Assembly (NCBI RefSeq): GCF_007035645.1
Contig: NZ_AP019632.1
Span: 1,984,001 to 2,048,000 of the forward strand
Length of the DNA stretch: 64,000 bases
Origin: Enterobacter asburiae
GTDB lineage: Bacteria > Pseudomonadota > Gammaproteobacteria > Enterobacterales > Enterobacteriaceae
Direction: 5' to 3'
Position numbers and translations under genes: made by a program. Each line of letters starts with the position of its first letter. Positions within the stretch are counted from its first letter, which is position 1. Shown one piece after another: positions 28,533 through 38,605 of this stretch. A model generated the notes under the pieces. The model did not search any database. It had not been told where the DNA came from and saw only the letters and a program-made list of their open reading frames with translations.

Positions 28533-29825
28533 ATGAAAATGCCCAGAATTGTGCTGATTTCAGCACTGGTTTCGTGCGCCTTGTTATCAGGATGCAAGGA
28601 CGACAAAAAGTCTGCTGTCACCATTGAGTTTATGCACTCGTCAGTCGAGCAGGAGCGCCAGGCGGTTATCACGAAGCTTATCGAAAAGTTCGAGAAAGAG
28701 AACCCCGGCATCACGGTGAAACAGGTGCCGGTCGAAGAGGATGCCTACAACACCAAGGTTATTACGCTCGCCAGAACGGGCGCGCTGCCAGAGGTGATTG
28801 AAGTCAGCCATGACTACGCGAAAGTTATGGACAAGGAACAGCTCCTGGATCGCAAAGCTATCGGCGAAGCCATTAAAGCGGTAGGCGAGGACACCTTCTA
28901 TGACGGCATCTTGCGTGTTGTTCGTACGGAAGACGGTTCTGCCTGGACGGGAGTGCCAGTCAGCGCCTGGCTATCCGGCGTCTGGTATCACAAAGATGCG
29001 CTTGCTGCGGCAGGTATCCAGGAGCCGCATAACTGGGAACAGCTGCTGAAAGCCAGCCAGAGGCTCAATGACCCGACCAAAAAACATTACGGCATTGCGC
29101 TGCCCACCGCCGAAAGCGTGATGACGGAGCAGGCATTCTCCCAGTTTGCGCTTTCCGGCGGTGCGAACGTTTTTGATGCCAAAGGGAACGTCGATATCGA
29201 TACCCCTGAAATGGCAAAAGCCCTGGCGTTTTATAAAGATCTGGCCGCGACTACCATGCCGGGTTCAAACGACGTCATGGAGATCAAAGATGCCTTCATG
29301 AACGGTTCTGCGCCGATGGCGGTTTACTCCACCTACATCCTTCCGGCGGTATTCCAGGACGGAAACCCTGCCAACCTGGGCTTCGTCGTCCCAACAGAAA
29401 CCTCTTCTGCCGTTTACGGCATGGTCACGTCGCTGACGATTACCACCGGTCAAACCGAAGATGAGACTCAGGCGGCTGAAAAGTTTGTGACCTGGATGGA
29501 GCAGGCTCAAAACGCAACCGACTGGGTCATGATGTCGCCCGGCGCGGCACTGCCGGTGAACAAGCTGGTGGTGGGCACCGATACCTGGAAAAACAACGAT
29601 GTGATTAAAGCGTTTGGGCAACTGCCTTACGAACTGATTGCGCAGTTCCCGAATGTGCAGGTATTTGGCGCCGTGGGCGACAAAAACTTCACACGCATGG
29701 GCGATGTTACCGGGTCCGGCATCATCAGTTCCATGGTGCATAACGTCACGGTGGGGAAAAAAGATCTCAGCAACACGCTTAGTAACAGCCAGAAGCGTCT
29801 GACCGATCTGATTTCACAACGATAG
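28533..29825 (+). CDS. ycjN: YcjN, sugar ABC transporter substrate-binding lipoprotein
   Basis: The 430-residue family-1 solute-binding protein (MalE type) has the lipobox LLSGC (Cys21), so it is anchored to the outer face of the inner membrane. The mature part binds the imported glucoside, as yet undefined, for YcjO and YcjP. It lies 14 nt after ycjM. Confidence 0.95.
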   Translation: MKMPRIVLISALVSCALLSGCKDDKKSAVTIEFMHSSVEQERQAVITKLIEKFEKENPGITVKQVPVEEDAYNTKVITLARTGALPEVIEVSHDYAKVMDKEQLLDRKAIGEAIKAVGEDTFYDGILRVVRTEDGSAWTGVPVSAWLSGVWYHKDALAAAGIQEPHNWEQLLKASQRLNDPTKKHYGIALPTAESVMTEQAFSQFALSGGANVFDAKGNVDIDTPEMAKALAFYKDLAATTMPGSNDVMEIKDAFMNGSAPMAVYSTYILPAVFQDGNPANLGFVVPTETSSAVYGMVTSLTITTGQTEDETQAAEKFVTWMEQAQNATDWVMMSPGAALPVNKLVVGTDTWKNNDVIKAFGQLPYELIAQFPNVQVFGAVGDKNFTRMGDVTGSGIISSMVHNVTVGKKDLSNTLSNSQKRLTDLISQR

Positions 29826-29847
29826 GAGCGCTCTGCGGAAGGAAATT

Positions 29848-30729
29848 ATGAAGACGTTGTTTTCTGGTCGTTCAGATATGCCTTTCGCCATGCTGCTGTT
29901 GGCCCCCAGCTTGATTTTGCTGGGGGGCCTGGTGGCCTGGCCAATGATTTCCAATATTGAAATCAGTTTCTTACGTCTGCCGCTTAACCCGCGCATTAGC
30001 GCTGTGTTTGTCGGGCTGGATAATTACATTCGCATTCTCAGTGATGCAGCATTCTGGCACTCGCTGTGGATGACGTTCTGGTACACGGCGCTGGTGGTGA
30101 TCGGCAGCACGGGGTTGGGGCTGGCGGTGGCGATCTTCTTTAACCGTGAATTCCGTCTGCGGAAAACGGCACGTTCACTGGTGATTTTATCCTACGTCAC
30201 CCCGTCCATTTCGCTGGTGTTTGCATGGAAATACATGTTCAACAACGGCTACGGCATTGTGAACTATCTGGGCGTTGACCTGCTGCATCTGTATGACCAG
30301 GCGCCGCTGTGGTTCGACAATCCTGGCAGCAGCTTTGTACTGGTGGTGCTGTTCGCCATCTGGCGCTACTTCCCGTACGCGTTCATTTCGTTCCTCGCGA
30401 TTTTGCAGACCATTGATAAGTCGCTGTATGAAGCGGCGGAAATGGACGGCGCGAATGCCTGGCAGCGTTTTCGAATCGTTACGCTGCCCGCGATTATGCC
30501 GGTGCTGGCAACGGTGGTGACGCTTCGCACTATCTGGATGTTCTACATGTTTGCGGATGTCTACCTGTTGACGACCAAGGTCGATATTTTGGGCGTCTAT
30601 CTCTACAAAACCGCATTCGCTTTCAACGATTTGGGTAAGGCTGCGGCGATCTCTGTCGTGCTGTTCGTGATCATCTTCGCGGTGATTCTGCTGACCAGAA
30701 AAAGGGTAAACCTCAATGGCAACAAATAA
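29848..30729 (+). CDS. ycjO: YcjO, sugar ABC transporter permease (MalF type)
   Basis: The 293-residue permease has six TM helices, the first at about residues 13-35, and the EAA loop SLYEAAEMDGANAWQRFRIVTLPAI (about 192-216) that docks to the ATPase. Its 3' end overlaps ycjP by 14 bases, so translation is coupled. Confidence 0.95.
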   Translation: MKTLFSGRSDMPFAMLLLAPSLILLGGLVAWPMISNIEISFLRLPLNPRISAVFVGLDNYIRILSDAAFWHSLWMTFWYTALVVIGSTGLGLAVAIFFNREFRLRKTARSLVILSYVTPSISLVFAWKYMFNNGYGIVNYLGVDLLHLYDQAPLWFDNPGSSFVLVVLFAIWRYFPYAFISFLAILQTIDKSLYEAAEMDGANAWQRFRIVTLPAIMPVLATVVTLRTIWMFYMFADVYLLTTKVDILGVYLYKTAFAFNDLGKAAAISVVLFVIIFAVILLTRKRVNLNGNK

Positions 30730-31558
30730 ACGCGTACTGAGCCGTATTGGTTTTTATCTCGGTCTGGCGGTGTTCCTGGTCATCACGCTGTTCCCGTTCT
30801 TCGTGATGCTGATGACGTCGTTTAAGAGTGCGAAAGAGGCGATATCGCTTAACCCGACCATTTTGCCGCAGGCGTGGACGCTGCAGCATTACGTCGACAT
30901 CTTTAACCCTCTGATTTTCCCGTTCGTGGACTATTTCAAAAACAGCATGGTGGTGTCGCTGACCTCCTCGGTGATTGCCGTATTTCTCGGCACGCTGGGG
31001 GCTTACGCCTTGTCCAAACTGCGTTTTAAGGGCCGCACGACGATCAATGCGAGTTTCTACACCGTCTACATGTTCTCCGGAATATTGCTGGTGGTGCCGC
31101 TGTTCAAAATCATCACTGCTCTTGGGATCTACGACACCGAGCTGGCGCTGATTATCACCATGGTGACCCAAACGTTACCGACAGCGGTGTTCATGCTGCG
31201 CAGCTATTTCGACACCATCCCGGACGAAATCGAAGAAGCCGCGATAATGGACGGCCTGAACCGCCTGCAAATCATCTTCCGCATCACCGTGCCGCTGGCG
31301 ATTTCCGGGCTCGTGTCGGTGTTTGTCTACTGCTTCATGGTGGCGTGGAACGACTACCTGTTTGCGTCCATTTTCCTGTCCAGCGCCAGCCATTTCACCT
31401 TGCCGGTTGGGCTGAACACGCTCTTTAGCACGCCAGATTATATCTGGGGTCGCATGATGGCGGCATCGCTGGTGACGGCGCTTCCGGTGGTCATCATGTA
31501 CGCCCTGTCTGAACGTTTTATTAAAAGTGGTTTGACCGCCGGTGGCGTGAAGGGCTGA
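30716..31558 (+). CDS. ycjP: YcjP, sugar ABC transporter permease (MalG type)
   Basis: The 280-residue permease has six TM helices and the EAA loop EIEEAAIMDGLNRLQIIFRITVPLA (about 171-195). With YcjO it forms the translocation pore; the ATPase is YcjV, encoded five genes downstream. Confidence 0.95.
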   Translation: MATNKRVLSRIGFYLGLAVFLVITLFPFFVMLMTSFKSAKEAISLNPTILPQAWTLQHYVDIFNPLIFPFVDYFKNSMVVSLTSSVIAVFLGTLGAYALSKLRFKGRTTINASFYTVYMFSGILLVVPLFKIITALGIYDTELALIITMVTQTLPTAVFMLRSYFDTIPDEIEEAAIMDGLNRLQIIFRITVPLAISGLVSVFVYCFMVAWNDYLFASIFLSSASHFTLPVGLNTLFSTPDYIWGRMMAASLVTALPVVIMYALSERFIKSGLTAGGVKG

Positions 31559-31586
31559 GGCGGCCAATTTTAACAAGGAGTCAGTC

Positions 31587-32639
31587 ATGAAAAAATTAGT
31601 TGCGACAGCGCCACGCGTGGCGGCGCTGGTGGAATATGAAGATCGTCCGGTTGCCGTCCATGAAGTGAAAATTCGCGCCCGCTTTGGCGCGCCTAAACAC
31701 GGTACCGAAGTGGTGGATTTCCGCGCCGCCAGTCCGTTTATTGACGAAGAGTTCAACGCGGAGTGGCAGATGTTTACCCCACGTGAAGAGGGGGCGGCCC
31801 GCGGGATCGAATTCGGTAAGTTCCAGCTGGGCAATATGATTGCTGGCGAGATTATCGAATGCGGTGCTGACGTCACGGAATACCAGATCGGCGACAGCGT
31901 CTGCTGCTACGCACCGCTGCAGGAAACGGTGATCGTTAACGCGGTGAATAACTATAAGCTGCGCAAAATGCCGCAGGGCGCCTCCTGGAAAAACGCCGTT
32001 TGCTACGATCCGGCGCAGTTCGCCATGAGCGGCGTGCGTGATGCCAACGTTCGCGTGGGCGACTTTGTTGTCGTGGTCGGTCTGGGAGCCATTGGGCAAA
32101 TTGCGATCCAGCTGGCCAAAAAAGCCGGTGCGTCAATCGTCATCGGCGTCGACCCTATCGAACACCGCTGTGAGATTGCCCGCCGTCATGGGGCTGACCA
32201 CTGTCTGAACCCAATCGGCACCGATGTCGGTCTGGAAATCAAAAAGCTGACCGGGAAGCAGGGCGCGGACGTGATCATCGAAACCAGCGGCTTTGCAGAT
32301 GCGCTGCAGTCCGCGCTGCGCGGGCTCGCCTATGGCGGCACTATCTCCTACGTAGCCTTCGCGAAACCGTTCGCGGAAGGCTTTAACCTCGGCCGCGAAG
32401 CGCATTTCAATAACGCGAAGATTGTCTTCTCCCGCGCCTGTAGCGAACCCAACCCGGATTACCCGCGCTGGAACCGTAAACGTATTGAAGAGACCTGCTG
32501 GGAACTGCTGATGAACGGCTATCTAAATTGTGAAGATCTCATCGACCCGGTCGTCACCTTCACCACCAGCCCGGAAAGCTACATGAAGTATGTCGATCAG
32601 CACCCGGAACTGAGCATCAAAATGGGCGTCACTTTTTAA
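31587..32639 (+). CDS. ycjQ: YcjQ, medium-chain dehydrogenase (guloside 3-dehydrogenase)
   Basis: The 350-residue MDR-family dehydrogenase has the dinucleotide motif VVGLGAIGQIAIQLAKKAGA at about residues 157-176. In E. coli YcjQ is reported to act on D-gulosides, interconverting the 3-hydroxyl and 3-keto forms. With YcjR and YcjS it would rework the sugar ring through a keto intermediate. The Shine-Dalgarno AAGGAG precedes the ATG. Confidence 0.9.
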   Translation: MKKLVATAPRVAALVEYEDRPVAVHEVKIRARFGAPKHGTEVVDFRAASPFIDEEFNAEWQMFTPREEGAARGIEFGKFQLGNMIAGEIIECGADVTEYQIGDSVCCYAPLQETVIVNAVNNYKLRKMPQGASWKNAVCYDPAQFAMSGVRDANVRVGDFVVVVGLGAIGQIAIQLAKKAGASIVIGVDPIEHRCEIARRHGADHCLNPIGTDVGLEIKKLTGKQGADVIIETSGFADALQSALRGLAYGGTISYVAFAKPFAEGFNLGREAHFNNAKIVFSRACSEPNPDYPRWNRKRIEETCWELLMNGYLNCEDLIDPVVTFTTSPESYMKYVDQHPELSIKMGVTF

Positions 32640-32656
32640 GCTAAGGAAAGCAAAAC

Positions 32657-33445
32657 ATGAAAATCGCAACACAAAATCAGGCCTTTTTCCCGGTCAATAT
32701 CATGGAGAAATTCCAGTACATCAAAGCGATGGGTTTTGATGGCTACGAAATTGACGGCAAGCTGCTGGTGGAAAACCTCGCCGAGGTAAAAGCGGCGATT
32801 AAGGCCACCGGACTGCCGGTGACGACGGCCTGTGGCGGATACGATGGCTGGATTGGCGACTTCATCGAAGAACGTCGTCTGAACGGGTTACAGGAGATTG
32901 AACGTATCCTGGAAGCGCTGGCTGAAGTGGGCGGCAAGGGCATTATCGTGCCTGCTGCCTGGGGAATGTTTACCTTCCGTCTGCCGCCAATGACCTCTCC
33001 ACGCAGCCTGGACGGTGACCGCAAAGCCGTAAGCGCCTCCCTGCGCTGGCTGGATGAGGTAGCGGCGCGCACCGGAACGACCGTCTACCTGGAACCGCTG
33101 AACCGCTATCAGGATCATATGATCAACACCCTGGCTGATGCGCGTCGCTATATCGAAGAGAACGGCCTGAAGCACGTGCAGATCATCGGCGATTTCTATC
33201 ATATGAACATCGAAGAAGACTCGCTGACGGATGCGCTGTATCAGCACCGCGATCTGCTGGGCCATGTGCACATCGCAGATAACCACCGCTACCAGCCGGG
33301 CAGCGGCAGCCTCGATTTTGCCAGCCTATTCGATCGGCTGCGTGCGGATAACTACCGGGGTTACGTGGTGTATGAATGCCGTGTTCGCGCCGAGGATCCG
33401 GCTCAGGCATACCGGGACTCGCTCACTTACTTGCGTAAATGCTAA
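32657..33445 (+). CDS. ycjR: YcjR, xylose-isomerase-like epimerase of 3-keto-glycosides
   Basis: The 262-residue TIM-barrel protein of the AP-endonuclease-2/xylose-isomerase superfamily has metal-binding candidates in YLEPLNRYQDHMI, IIGDFYHMNIEE, HVHIADNHR and YECRV. E. coli YcjR is reported as a 3-dehydro-guloside 4-epimerase acting between YcjS and YcjQ. It lies 17 nt after ycjQ. Confidence 0.9.
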   Translation: MKIATQNQAFFPVNIMEKFQYIKAMGFDGYEIDGKLLVENLAEVKAAIKATGLPVTTACGGYDGWIGDFIEERRLNGLQEIERILEALAEVGGKGIIVPAAWGMFTFRLPPMTSPRSLDGDRKAVSASLRWLDEVAARTGTTVYLEPLNRYQDHMINTLADARRYIEENGLKHVQIIGDFYHMNIEEDSLTDALYQHRDLLGHVHIADNHRYQPGSGSLDFASLFDRLRADNYRGYVVYECRVRAEDPAQAYRDSLTYLRKC

Positions 33446-33459
33446 GGATGACGAGCGTG

Positions 33460-34515
33460 ATGAGTGCTTCTACACCTTCGCCTCTGCGCGTCGCCATCAT
33501 TGGCGCCGGACAGGTCGCGGATAAAGTGCATGCCTCGTATTACGCCACGCGCAGTGATGTTCAGATGGTGGCTGTCATGGACAGCCATCCTGAACAGGCT
33601 CGGGCGTTTGCGGAACGTCATGGTATTTCCTCGGCATGGCAGGATGCGCGAGAGATGCTCGAGGCGGTTAAGCCGGATGTGGTGAGCGTCTGTTCGCCTA
33701 ACCGGTTCCATTTCGGGCACGTCATGGCCGCGCTGGAAGCAGGCTGCCACGTGATGTGTGAAAAACCGCCGGCCATGACGCCGCAGGAGGCAGATCGGAT
33801 GCGCATGGCCGCGCGCAAGGCAGGAAAAGTGCTGGCGTATGATTTTCACCATCGTTTTGCTCTTGATACGCAACTGCTGCGTGAAGCTGTGATAAAGGGG
33901 GAACTGGGCGAAATTTATTACACCACGGCGCAGGCGCTACGCCGCTGCGGGGTTCCCGGCTGGGGCGTCTTTACCAACAAAACGCTTCAGGGCGGTGGGC
34001 CGCTGATTGATATCGGCATCCATATGCTCGATGCCGCGATGTACGTGCTGGGGTTCCCGGCGGTAAAAAAGGTGACGGCACACAGCTTCCAGAGGCTGGG
34101 AAACCGTAAAAGCAGCGGCCAATTTGGTGCGTGGGATCCCACGCAGTTTACCGTTGAAGATGCCCTGTTTGGCACCATTGAATTTTGCAACGGCGGCATT
34201 CTGCGTCTGGACACGTCGTTTGCGCTCAATATCCGTGAACAATCCATCATGAACGTCGCATTCTGCGGCGAAAAGGCTGGCGCCATGCTGTTCCCGGCGC
34301 ACATCTACAACGACGAAGCCGGTACTTTAGTCACCCTCACGCAGCGTGAAGAGGCTGACGATCGGCGTCATATGCGCAGTATGGATGCCTTCGTACGGCA
34401 TGTGCAGGGAGAACCCGTCATGATCGCTGATGCGGAGCAGGGGCTGGTTATCCAGCAGCTCGTCGCCGCGCTGTATGAATCAGCAGAAACAGGGGAAAGC
34501 GTGACGTTATGCTAA
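33460..34515 (+). CDS. ycjS: YcjS, Gfo/Idh/MocA oxidoreductase (glucoside 3-dehydrogenase)
   Basis: The 351-residue protein has the Rossmann motif VAIIGAGQVADKVH near its start, the EKP motif (CEKPPAMTPQEADRM) and the catalytic region GGGPLIDIGIHMLDAAMYVLG. E. coli YcjS is reported to oxidise D-glucosides at C3 with NAD. In-frame ATGs also occur at 33439 and 33448; 33460 gives the E. coli length and has AAGGA at 33444-33448. It overlaps ycjT by 7 bases. Confidence 0.9.
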   Translation: MSASTPSPLRVAIIGAGQVADKVHASYYATRSDVQMVAVMDSHPEQARAFAERHGISSAWQDAREMLEAVKPDVVSVCSPNRFHFGHVMAALEAGCHVMCEKPPAMTPQEADRMRMAARKAGKVLAYDFHHRFALDTQLLREAVIKGELGEIYYTTAQALRRCGVPGWGVFTNKTLQGGGPLIDIGIHMLDAAMYVLGFPAVKKVTAHSFQRLGNRKSSGQFGAWDPTQFTVEDALFGTIEFCNGGILRLDTSFALNIREQSIMNVAFCGEKAGAMLFPAHIYNDEAGTLVTLTQREEADDRRHMRSMDAFVRHVQGEPVMIADAEQGLVIQQLVAALYESAETGESVTLC

Positions 34516-36788
34516 ACGTGTCTGTATTAACCGACCCGGACTTTTGTCCACACAGCCTGAATAAATACGCCTCCATCATGGCCTGCGGTAATGGCTACAT
34601 GGGGCTCCGGGCTGCGCACGAAGAAGATTACACCCAGCAAACCAGAGGCATGTATCTTGCGGGCCTCTATCATCGTGCTGGTCGCAACGAGACCACTGAG
34701 CTAATCAATCTGCCGGATATCATCGGTATTGATGTTGAGCTGGATAGCGTCAATTTCACGCTCCTGTCAGGCGAAATCCTCGAGTGGCAGCGCGAGCTGG
34801 CGTTTGCTAATGGCGAGCTTCGTCGCAGCGTCGTCTGGCGCTCGCCTGACGGGAAACGCTATCGTCTGGAGAGCCGTCGTTTTGTGTCGCTAGACCAGTT
34901 GCCCTTAGTGGCCATGCAGCTTTCGATTACACCGCTCGATGCCGCCACGCAGGCCGTGCTGCAAACCGGCATTGACGCAACTCAAACGAACAGCGGCAGA
35001 CAGCATCTGGATGAAATGTCGGTCAGAGTGTTCGACCAGCAATATATGCAGGGCGTATATGAAACGCAGGACCGCGCGTCTGAGATTGTTGTTTCAGCAT
35101 ATTGTCAGCTCTCCGCGAAGAGCGATAGCTGTTTCACCGCCAAAAATCGTCGTCTCAGCGTTCATCATTCGCTGACGATTGCTAAGGGTGACACTGTCAC
35201 GCTTGAAAAAATCGTCTGGGTGGCACATCGCAGTGATAAAGCACTGTCGCAGGCCTCGTTCGCCCGAAACGCGCTGGCCGATCTTAAGGTCTGTGCGGCA
35301 AGAGGCTACGACGCCTTGCTTGAGAGTTCGGCGTGTGCCTGGCAAGAGGTCTGGCGTAACGCTCGGGTGGAGGTGGACTCTACGGAACATCAGGATCAGA
35401 TGGCGCTGGATTACGCCGTCTGGCATTTGACGACCATGACGCCAGCCCATGATGAGCGAAGCAGTATCGCCGCCAAAGGGCTGACGGGCGAGGGGTATAA
35501 AGGCCACGTCTTCTGGGATACCGAAATTTTCCTGCTGCCTTTCCATCTCTTCACGCGACCTCAAATCGCCCGTAGCCTGCTGCGCTATCGTTGGCTCAAC
35601 CTGGCCGGGGCGCGGGAAAAAGCCCGTCGCAACGGCTGGCCCGGCGCGTTGTTCCCATGGGAAAGCGCCGCCAGCGGGCTGGAAGAGACGCCGGAGTTCG
35701 CGGCTATCAACATCCGAACCGGCACGCGCCAGAAGGTGGCCTCCGCGCTGGCGGAACACCACATCGTGGCGGACATTGCCTGGGCCGTCGTCGCTTACTG
35801 GCAGGCGACGCAGGATGAGACCTTTATGCGAAACGAAGGCCTGACGCTGCTGATGGAAACCGCCGCGTTCTGGATGGGCCGCGCGACGGAAATTAATGGT
35901 CGTCTCGAAATCCATGATGTTATCGGACCTGACGAATACACCGAGCATGTGAACAACAACGCGTATACCAACTATCTGGCCTGGCACAACGTTGCCTGCG
36001 CTCGCCAGTTTATGGCGATATTTGGGCGCGAGGATGAAGGTTTTACGCACAAAGCGACACGGTTCCTGAAGTGCTTATGGCTGCCGGAGGCCAATCCAGA
36101 CGGTGTGATCCCGCAGGATGATACCTTCATGGCCAAACCGGCCATCGATCTCAGCCGCTACAAAGCCAAAGCGGGTAAGCAGACCATTCTGCTCGATTAT
36201 TCCCGCGCGGAAGTCAACGACATGCAGATCCTTAAGCAGGCTGATGTGGTGATGCTTACCTACCTGTTGCCGGAGCGGTTTACCCCGCAACAGTGTGCCG
36301 CCAATCTGGCGTTCTATGAGCCCCGCACGATCCATGACTCTTCGCTGAGCAAGGCCATTCACGGCATTGTGACTGCCCGCTGTGGTGACGTCGAAGGTGC
36401 CTACGCCTTCTGGCGCGATGGCGTCGCTATCGATCTTGGGGACGACCCGCACAGCTGCGATGACGGAATTCACGCCGCTGCGACCGGCGCTATCTGGTCC
36501 GGCGTCATTCAGGGCTTTGCCGGTATGCAGATAGTGGATGGGGAGCTGCATCTTTCGCCCAGGTTGCCGGCCCACTGGCGAAGACTGGCATTCCCGCTGC
36601 GCTGGCGAAATGCAACGCTGCACTTCACCTGTGAAAACGAGGTGTTAACCATTGAAGCTTCGGCACCTTCCATGTTGACGCTGTGGGGCAAGACGCTACA
36701 CGTATCGGGGCGGACAGTTTGCGCTTATAAGGATTTTCTTGCACCTGTTAATGGGACCGCTACCACGGAGGGGCGCCATGACGCTTAA
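34509..36788 (+). CDS. ycjT: YcjT, GH65 kojibiose phosphorylase
   Basis: The 759-residue GH65 enzyme. In E. coli YcjT phosphorolyses kojibiose to glucose and beta-glucose-1-phosphate. The catalytic acid lies in [21 protein letters not shown] (about residues 468-488), and the phosphate-site region SSLSKAIHG is present. The product feeds YcjU. Its 3' end contains the second operator-like sequence and the ycjU Shine-Dalgarno, and overlaps ycjU by 11 bases. Confidence 0.93.
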   Translation: MLNVSVLTDPDFCPHSLNKYASIMACGNGYMGLRAAHEEDYTQQTRGMYLAGLYHRAGRNETTELINLPDIIGIDVELDSVNFTLLSGEILEWQRELAFANGELRRSVVWRSPDGKRYRLESRRFVSLDQLPLVAMQLSITPLDAATQAVLQTGIDATQTNSGRQHLDEMSVRVFDQQYMQGVYETQDRASEIVVSAYCQLSAKSDSCFTAKNRRLSVHHSLTIAKGDTVTLEKIVWVAHRSDKALSQASFARNALADLKVCAARGYDALLESSACAWQEVWRNARVEVDSTEHQDQMALDYAVWHLTTMTPAHDERSSIAAKGLTGEGYKGHVFWDTEIFLLPFHLFTRPQIARSLLRYRWLNLAGAREKARRNGWPGALFPWESAASGLEETPEFAAINIRTGTRQKVASALAEHHIVADIAWAVVAYWQATQDETFMRNEGLTLLMETAAFWMGRATEINGRLEIHDVIGPDEYTEHVNNNAYTNYLAWHNVACARQFMAIFGREDEGFTHKATRFLKCLWLPEANPDGVIPQDDTFMAKPAIDLSRYKAKAGKQTILLDYSRAEVNDMQILKQADVVMLTYLLPERFTPQQCAANLAFYEPRTIHDSSLSKAIHGIVTARCGDVEGAYAFWRDGVAIDLGDDPHSCDDGIHAAATGAIWSGVIQGFAGMQIVDGELHLSPRLPAHWRRLAFPLRWRNATLHFTCENEVLTIEASAPSMLTLWGKTLHVSGRTVCAYKDFLAPVNGTATTEGRHDA
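36752..36765 (+). promoter_or_regulatory. second LacI-family operator candidate, inside ycjT before ycjU
   Basis: TGGGACCGCTACCA, an exact copy of the 14-mer at the ycjM promoter, lies within the ycjT coding end, 13 nt before the ycjU ATG. A weak -10-like TATAAG occurs at 36726-36731. It could control an internal promoter or act as a roadblock or loop partner. Confidence 0.6.
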
Positions 36789-37443
36789 GGCGGTTGTATT
36801 CGATCTGGACGGTGTGATCACCGATACCGCACACCTCCATTTTCTGGCCTGGCGTGCAGTGGCGGATGAAATCGGCATCACCTTCGACGAAGTATTTAAC
36901 GAACAGCTGAAGGGCATTAGCCGCATGGATTCCCTGCAGCGCATCCTGAAGCATGGCGGGAAAGAGGGGATGTTCAGCCATGAGCAGTGCCTCGCGCTGG
37001 CGACGAAAAAGAACGCGCTCTATGTCCAGTCTCTGGCGTCGCTGACGGAGGATTCACTGCTTCCGGGTATTCGCGACGTCCTGGCGGATATCCGTGCGGC
37101 GAAGGTCAAAATTGGGCTCGCCTCCGTATCCCTGAATGCCCCGGGGATCCTGCACGCGCTGGGCATTCATCAGGCCTTCGATTTTTGCGCCGATGCTTCC
37201 CGTATTCGCCGCTCAAAGCCAGACCCGGAGATCTTCCTTGCTGCCTGTGCAGGCCTGAATGTGCGTCCTGACGCGGCTATAGGTATCGAAGATGCACCTG
37301 CAGGCGTTGAGGCGATCAACGCGGCGGGAATGCTATCGGTTGGGATTGGATCTGGCCTGAACCATGCGGGTTTACAACTTCATTCAACGCGGGAACTGAC
37401 CTGGAAATGCCTGACCGAGTTTTGGGCATCCCGGACGTATTGA
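36778..37443 (+). CDS. ycjU: YcjU, beta-phosphoglucomutase
   Basis: The 221-residue HAD-superfamily enzyme converts beta-glucose-1-phosphate to glucose-6-phosphate. The nucleophile motif is FDLDGVITD near the N-terminus; later motifs are [15 protein letters not shown] and [13 protein letters not shown]. The start at 36778 has a strong GGAGGGG Shine-Dalgarno; the frame extends upstream to 36739. Confidence 0.94.
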   Translation: MTLKAVVFDLDGVITDTAHLHFLAWRAVADEIGITFDEVFNEQLKGISRMDSLQRILKHGGKEGMFSHEQCLALATKKNALYVQSLASLTEDSLLPGIRDVLADIRAAKVKIGLASVSLNAPGILHALGIHQAFDFCADASRIRRSKPDPEIFLAACAGLNVRPDAAIGIEDAPAGVEAINAAGMLSVGIGSGLNHAGLQLHSTRELTWKCLTEFWASRTY

Positions 37444-37456
37444 TAAGGAATTAACA

Positions 37457-38539
37457 ATGGCTCAACTGTCCCTGAAACACATTCAGAAAATCTATGATAA
37501 CCAGGTCCACGTGGTTAAGGATTTCAGTCTCGAAATAGAAGACAAGGAGTTCATCGTCTTCGTCGGGCCTTCGGGCTGCGGGAAATCCACGACGCTGCGC
37601 ATGATTGCCGGTCTGGAGGAGATCAGCGCGGGTGAACTGATTATTGACGGGGTGTGCATGAATGACGTGCCCGCCAAGTCACGCGATATCGCGATGGTGT
37701 TCCAGAACTATGCGCTTTATCCGCATATGACGGTCTACGACAACATGGCGTTCGGCCTGAAGATGCAAAAAATTGCGCCTGTGGTTATCGACGAGCGCGT
37801 TAACTGGGCGGCACAGATCCTCGGATTACGCGAGTACCTCAAGCGTAAACCGGGCGCGCTGTCCGGCGGCCAGCGACAGCGCGTGGCGTTGGGCAGGGCG
37901 ATCGTGCGCGAAGCGGGCGTGTTCCTGATGGATGAACCGCTCTCCAACCTTGATGCCAAGCTTCGCGTGCAGATGCGGGCTGAAATCAGCAAGTTGCACC
38001 AGAAGCTCAACACCACGATGATTTACGTGACCCACGACCAGACGGAAGCCATGACGATGGCGACCCGCATCGTGATCTTAAAAGACGGCATTATTCAGCA
38101 GGTCGGCGCTCCGAAGCAGGTATACAACGAACCGGCAAACATGTTTGTTGCTGGGTTTATTGGATCGCCAGCCATGAACTTTATTCGCGGTGCTATCGAC
38201 GATCGCTATTTCGTCACGGAAACGCTGCGTCTGGCGATCCCGGAAGACAAGCTCGCTTCACTGAATGCCGCAGGGTATCAGCGCAAAGCGGTGGTGTTTG
38301 GGATCCGCCCGGAAGATATTCTCACTCTGCAGAGCAGTGGTAAAAATATCGCGGCGAAAGTCAGCGTAGCCGAACTGACCGGCGCGGAATTCATGCTTTA
38401 CGCCACCGTTGGCGGTCATGAGCTGGTGGTTCGCGCTGGCGCGGCGAATGATTATGCCGCAGGGGATAATATCAACATCCAGTTCGATATGAATAAGTGC
38501 CATTTCTTCGACGCTGAAACCGAAGCGGCTATTAGATAA
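37457..38539 (+). CDS. ycjV: YcjV, MalK/UgpC-type sugar ABC transporter ATPase
   Basis: The 360-residue ATPase has Walker A GPSGCGKST, signature LSGGQRQRVALGRAI, Walker B VFLMDEPLSNLD and a C-terminal TOBE/regulatory region. It should power the YcjNOP importer. In E. coli K-12 ycjV is commonly annotated as a disrupted gene; here it is intact, so the transport system has its own ATPase. It lies 13 nt after ycjU and is followed by a strong terminator. Confidence 0.95.
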   Translation: MAQLSLKHIQKIYDNQVHVVKDFSLEIEDKEFIVFVGPSGCGKSTTLRMIAGLEEISAGELIIDGVCMNDVPAKSRDIAMVFQNYALYPHMTVYDNMAFGLKMQKIAPVVIDERVNWAAQILGLREYLKRKPGALSGGQRQRVALGRAIVREAGVFLMDEPLSNLDAKLRVQMRAEISKLHQKLNTTMIYVTHDQTEAMTMATRIVILKDGIIQQVGAPKQVYNEPANMFVAGFIGSPAMNFIRGAIDDRYFVTETLRLAIPEDKLASLNAAGYQRKAVVFGIRPEDILTLQSSGKNIAAKVSVAELTGAEFMLYATVGGHELVVRAGAANDYAAGDNINIQFDMNKCHFFDAETEAAIR

Positions 38540-38551
38540 GAAAGGTGTTCG

Positions 38552-38578
38552 CCGGAAATGCAAATTTCCGGTTTTTTT
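38552..38578 (+). terminator. ycj operon terminator
   Basis: CCGGAAAT-GCAA-ATTTCCGG (8-bp stem) followed by seven T, 12 nt after the ycjV stop and 28 nt before ompG. It should separate the operon from ompG, with some read-through possible. Confidence 0.88.
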
Positions 38579-38605
38579 GTTTGTTACTTATAAAGGGAAA
38601 ATTAA

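Noticed and set aside
35094..36050. 318-codon open frame on the minus strand
   Set aside because: Antisense to ycjT, a clear GH65 enzyme.
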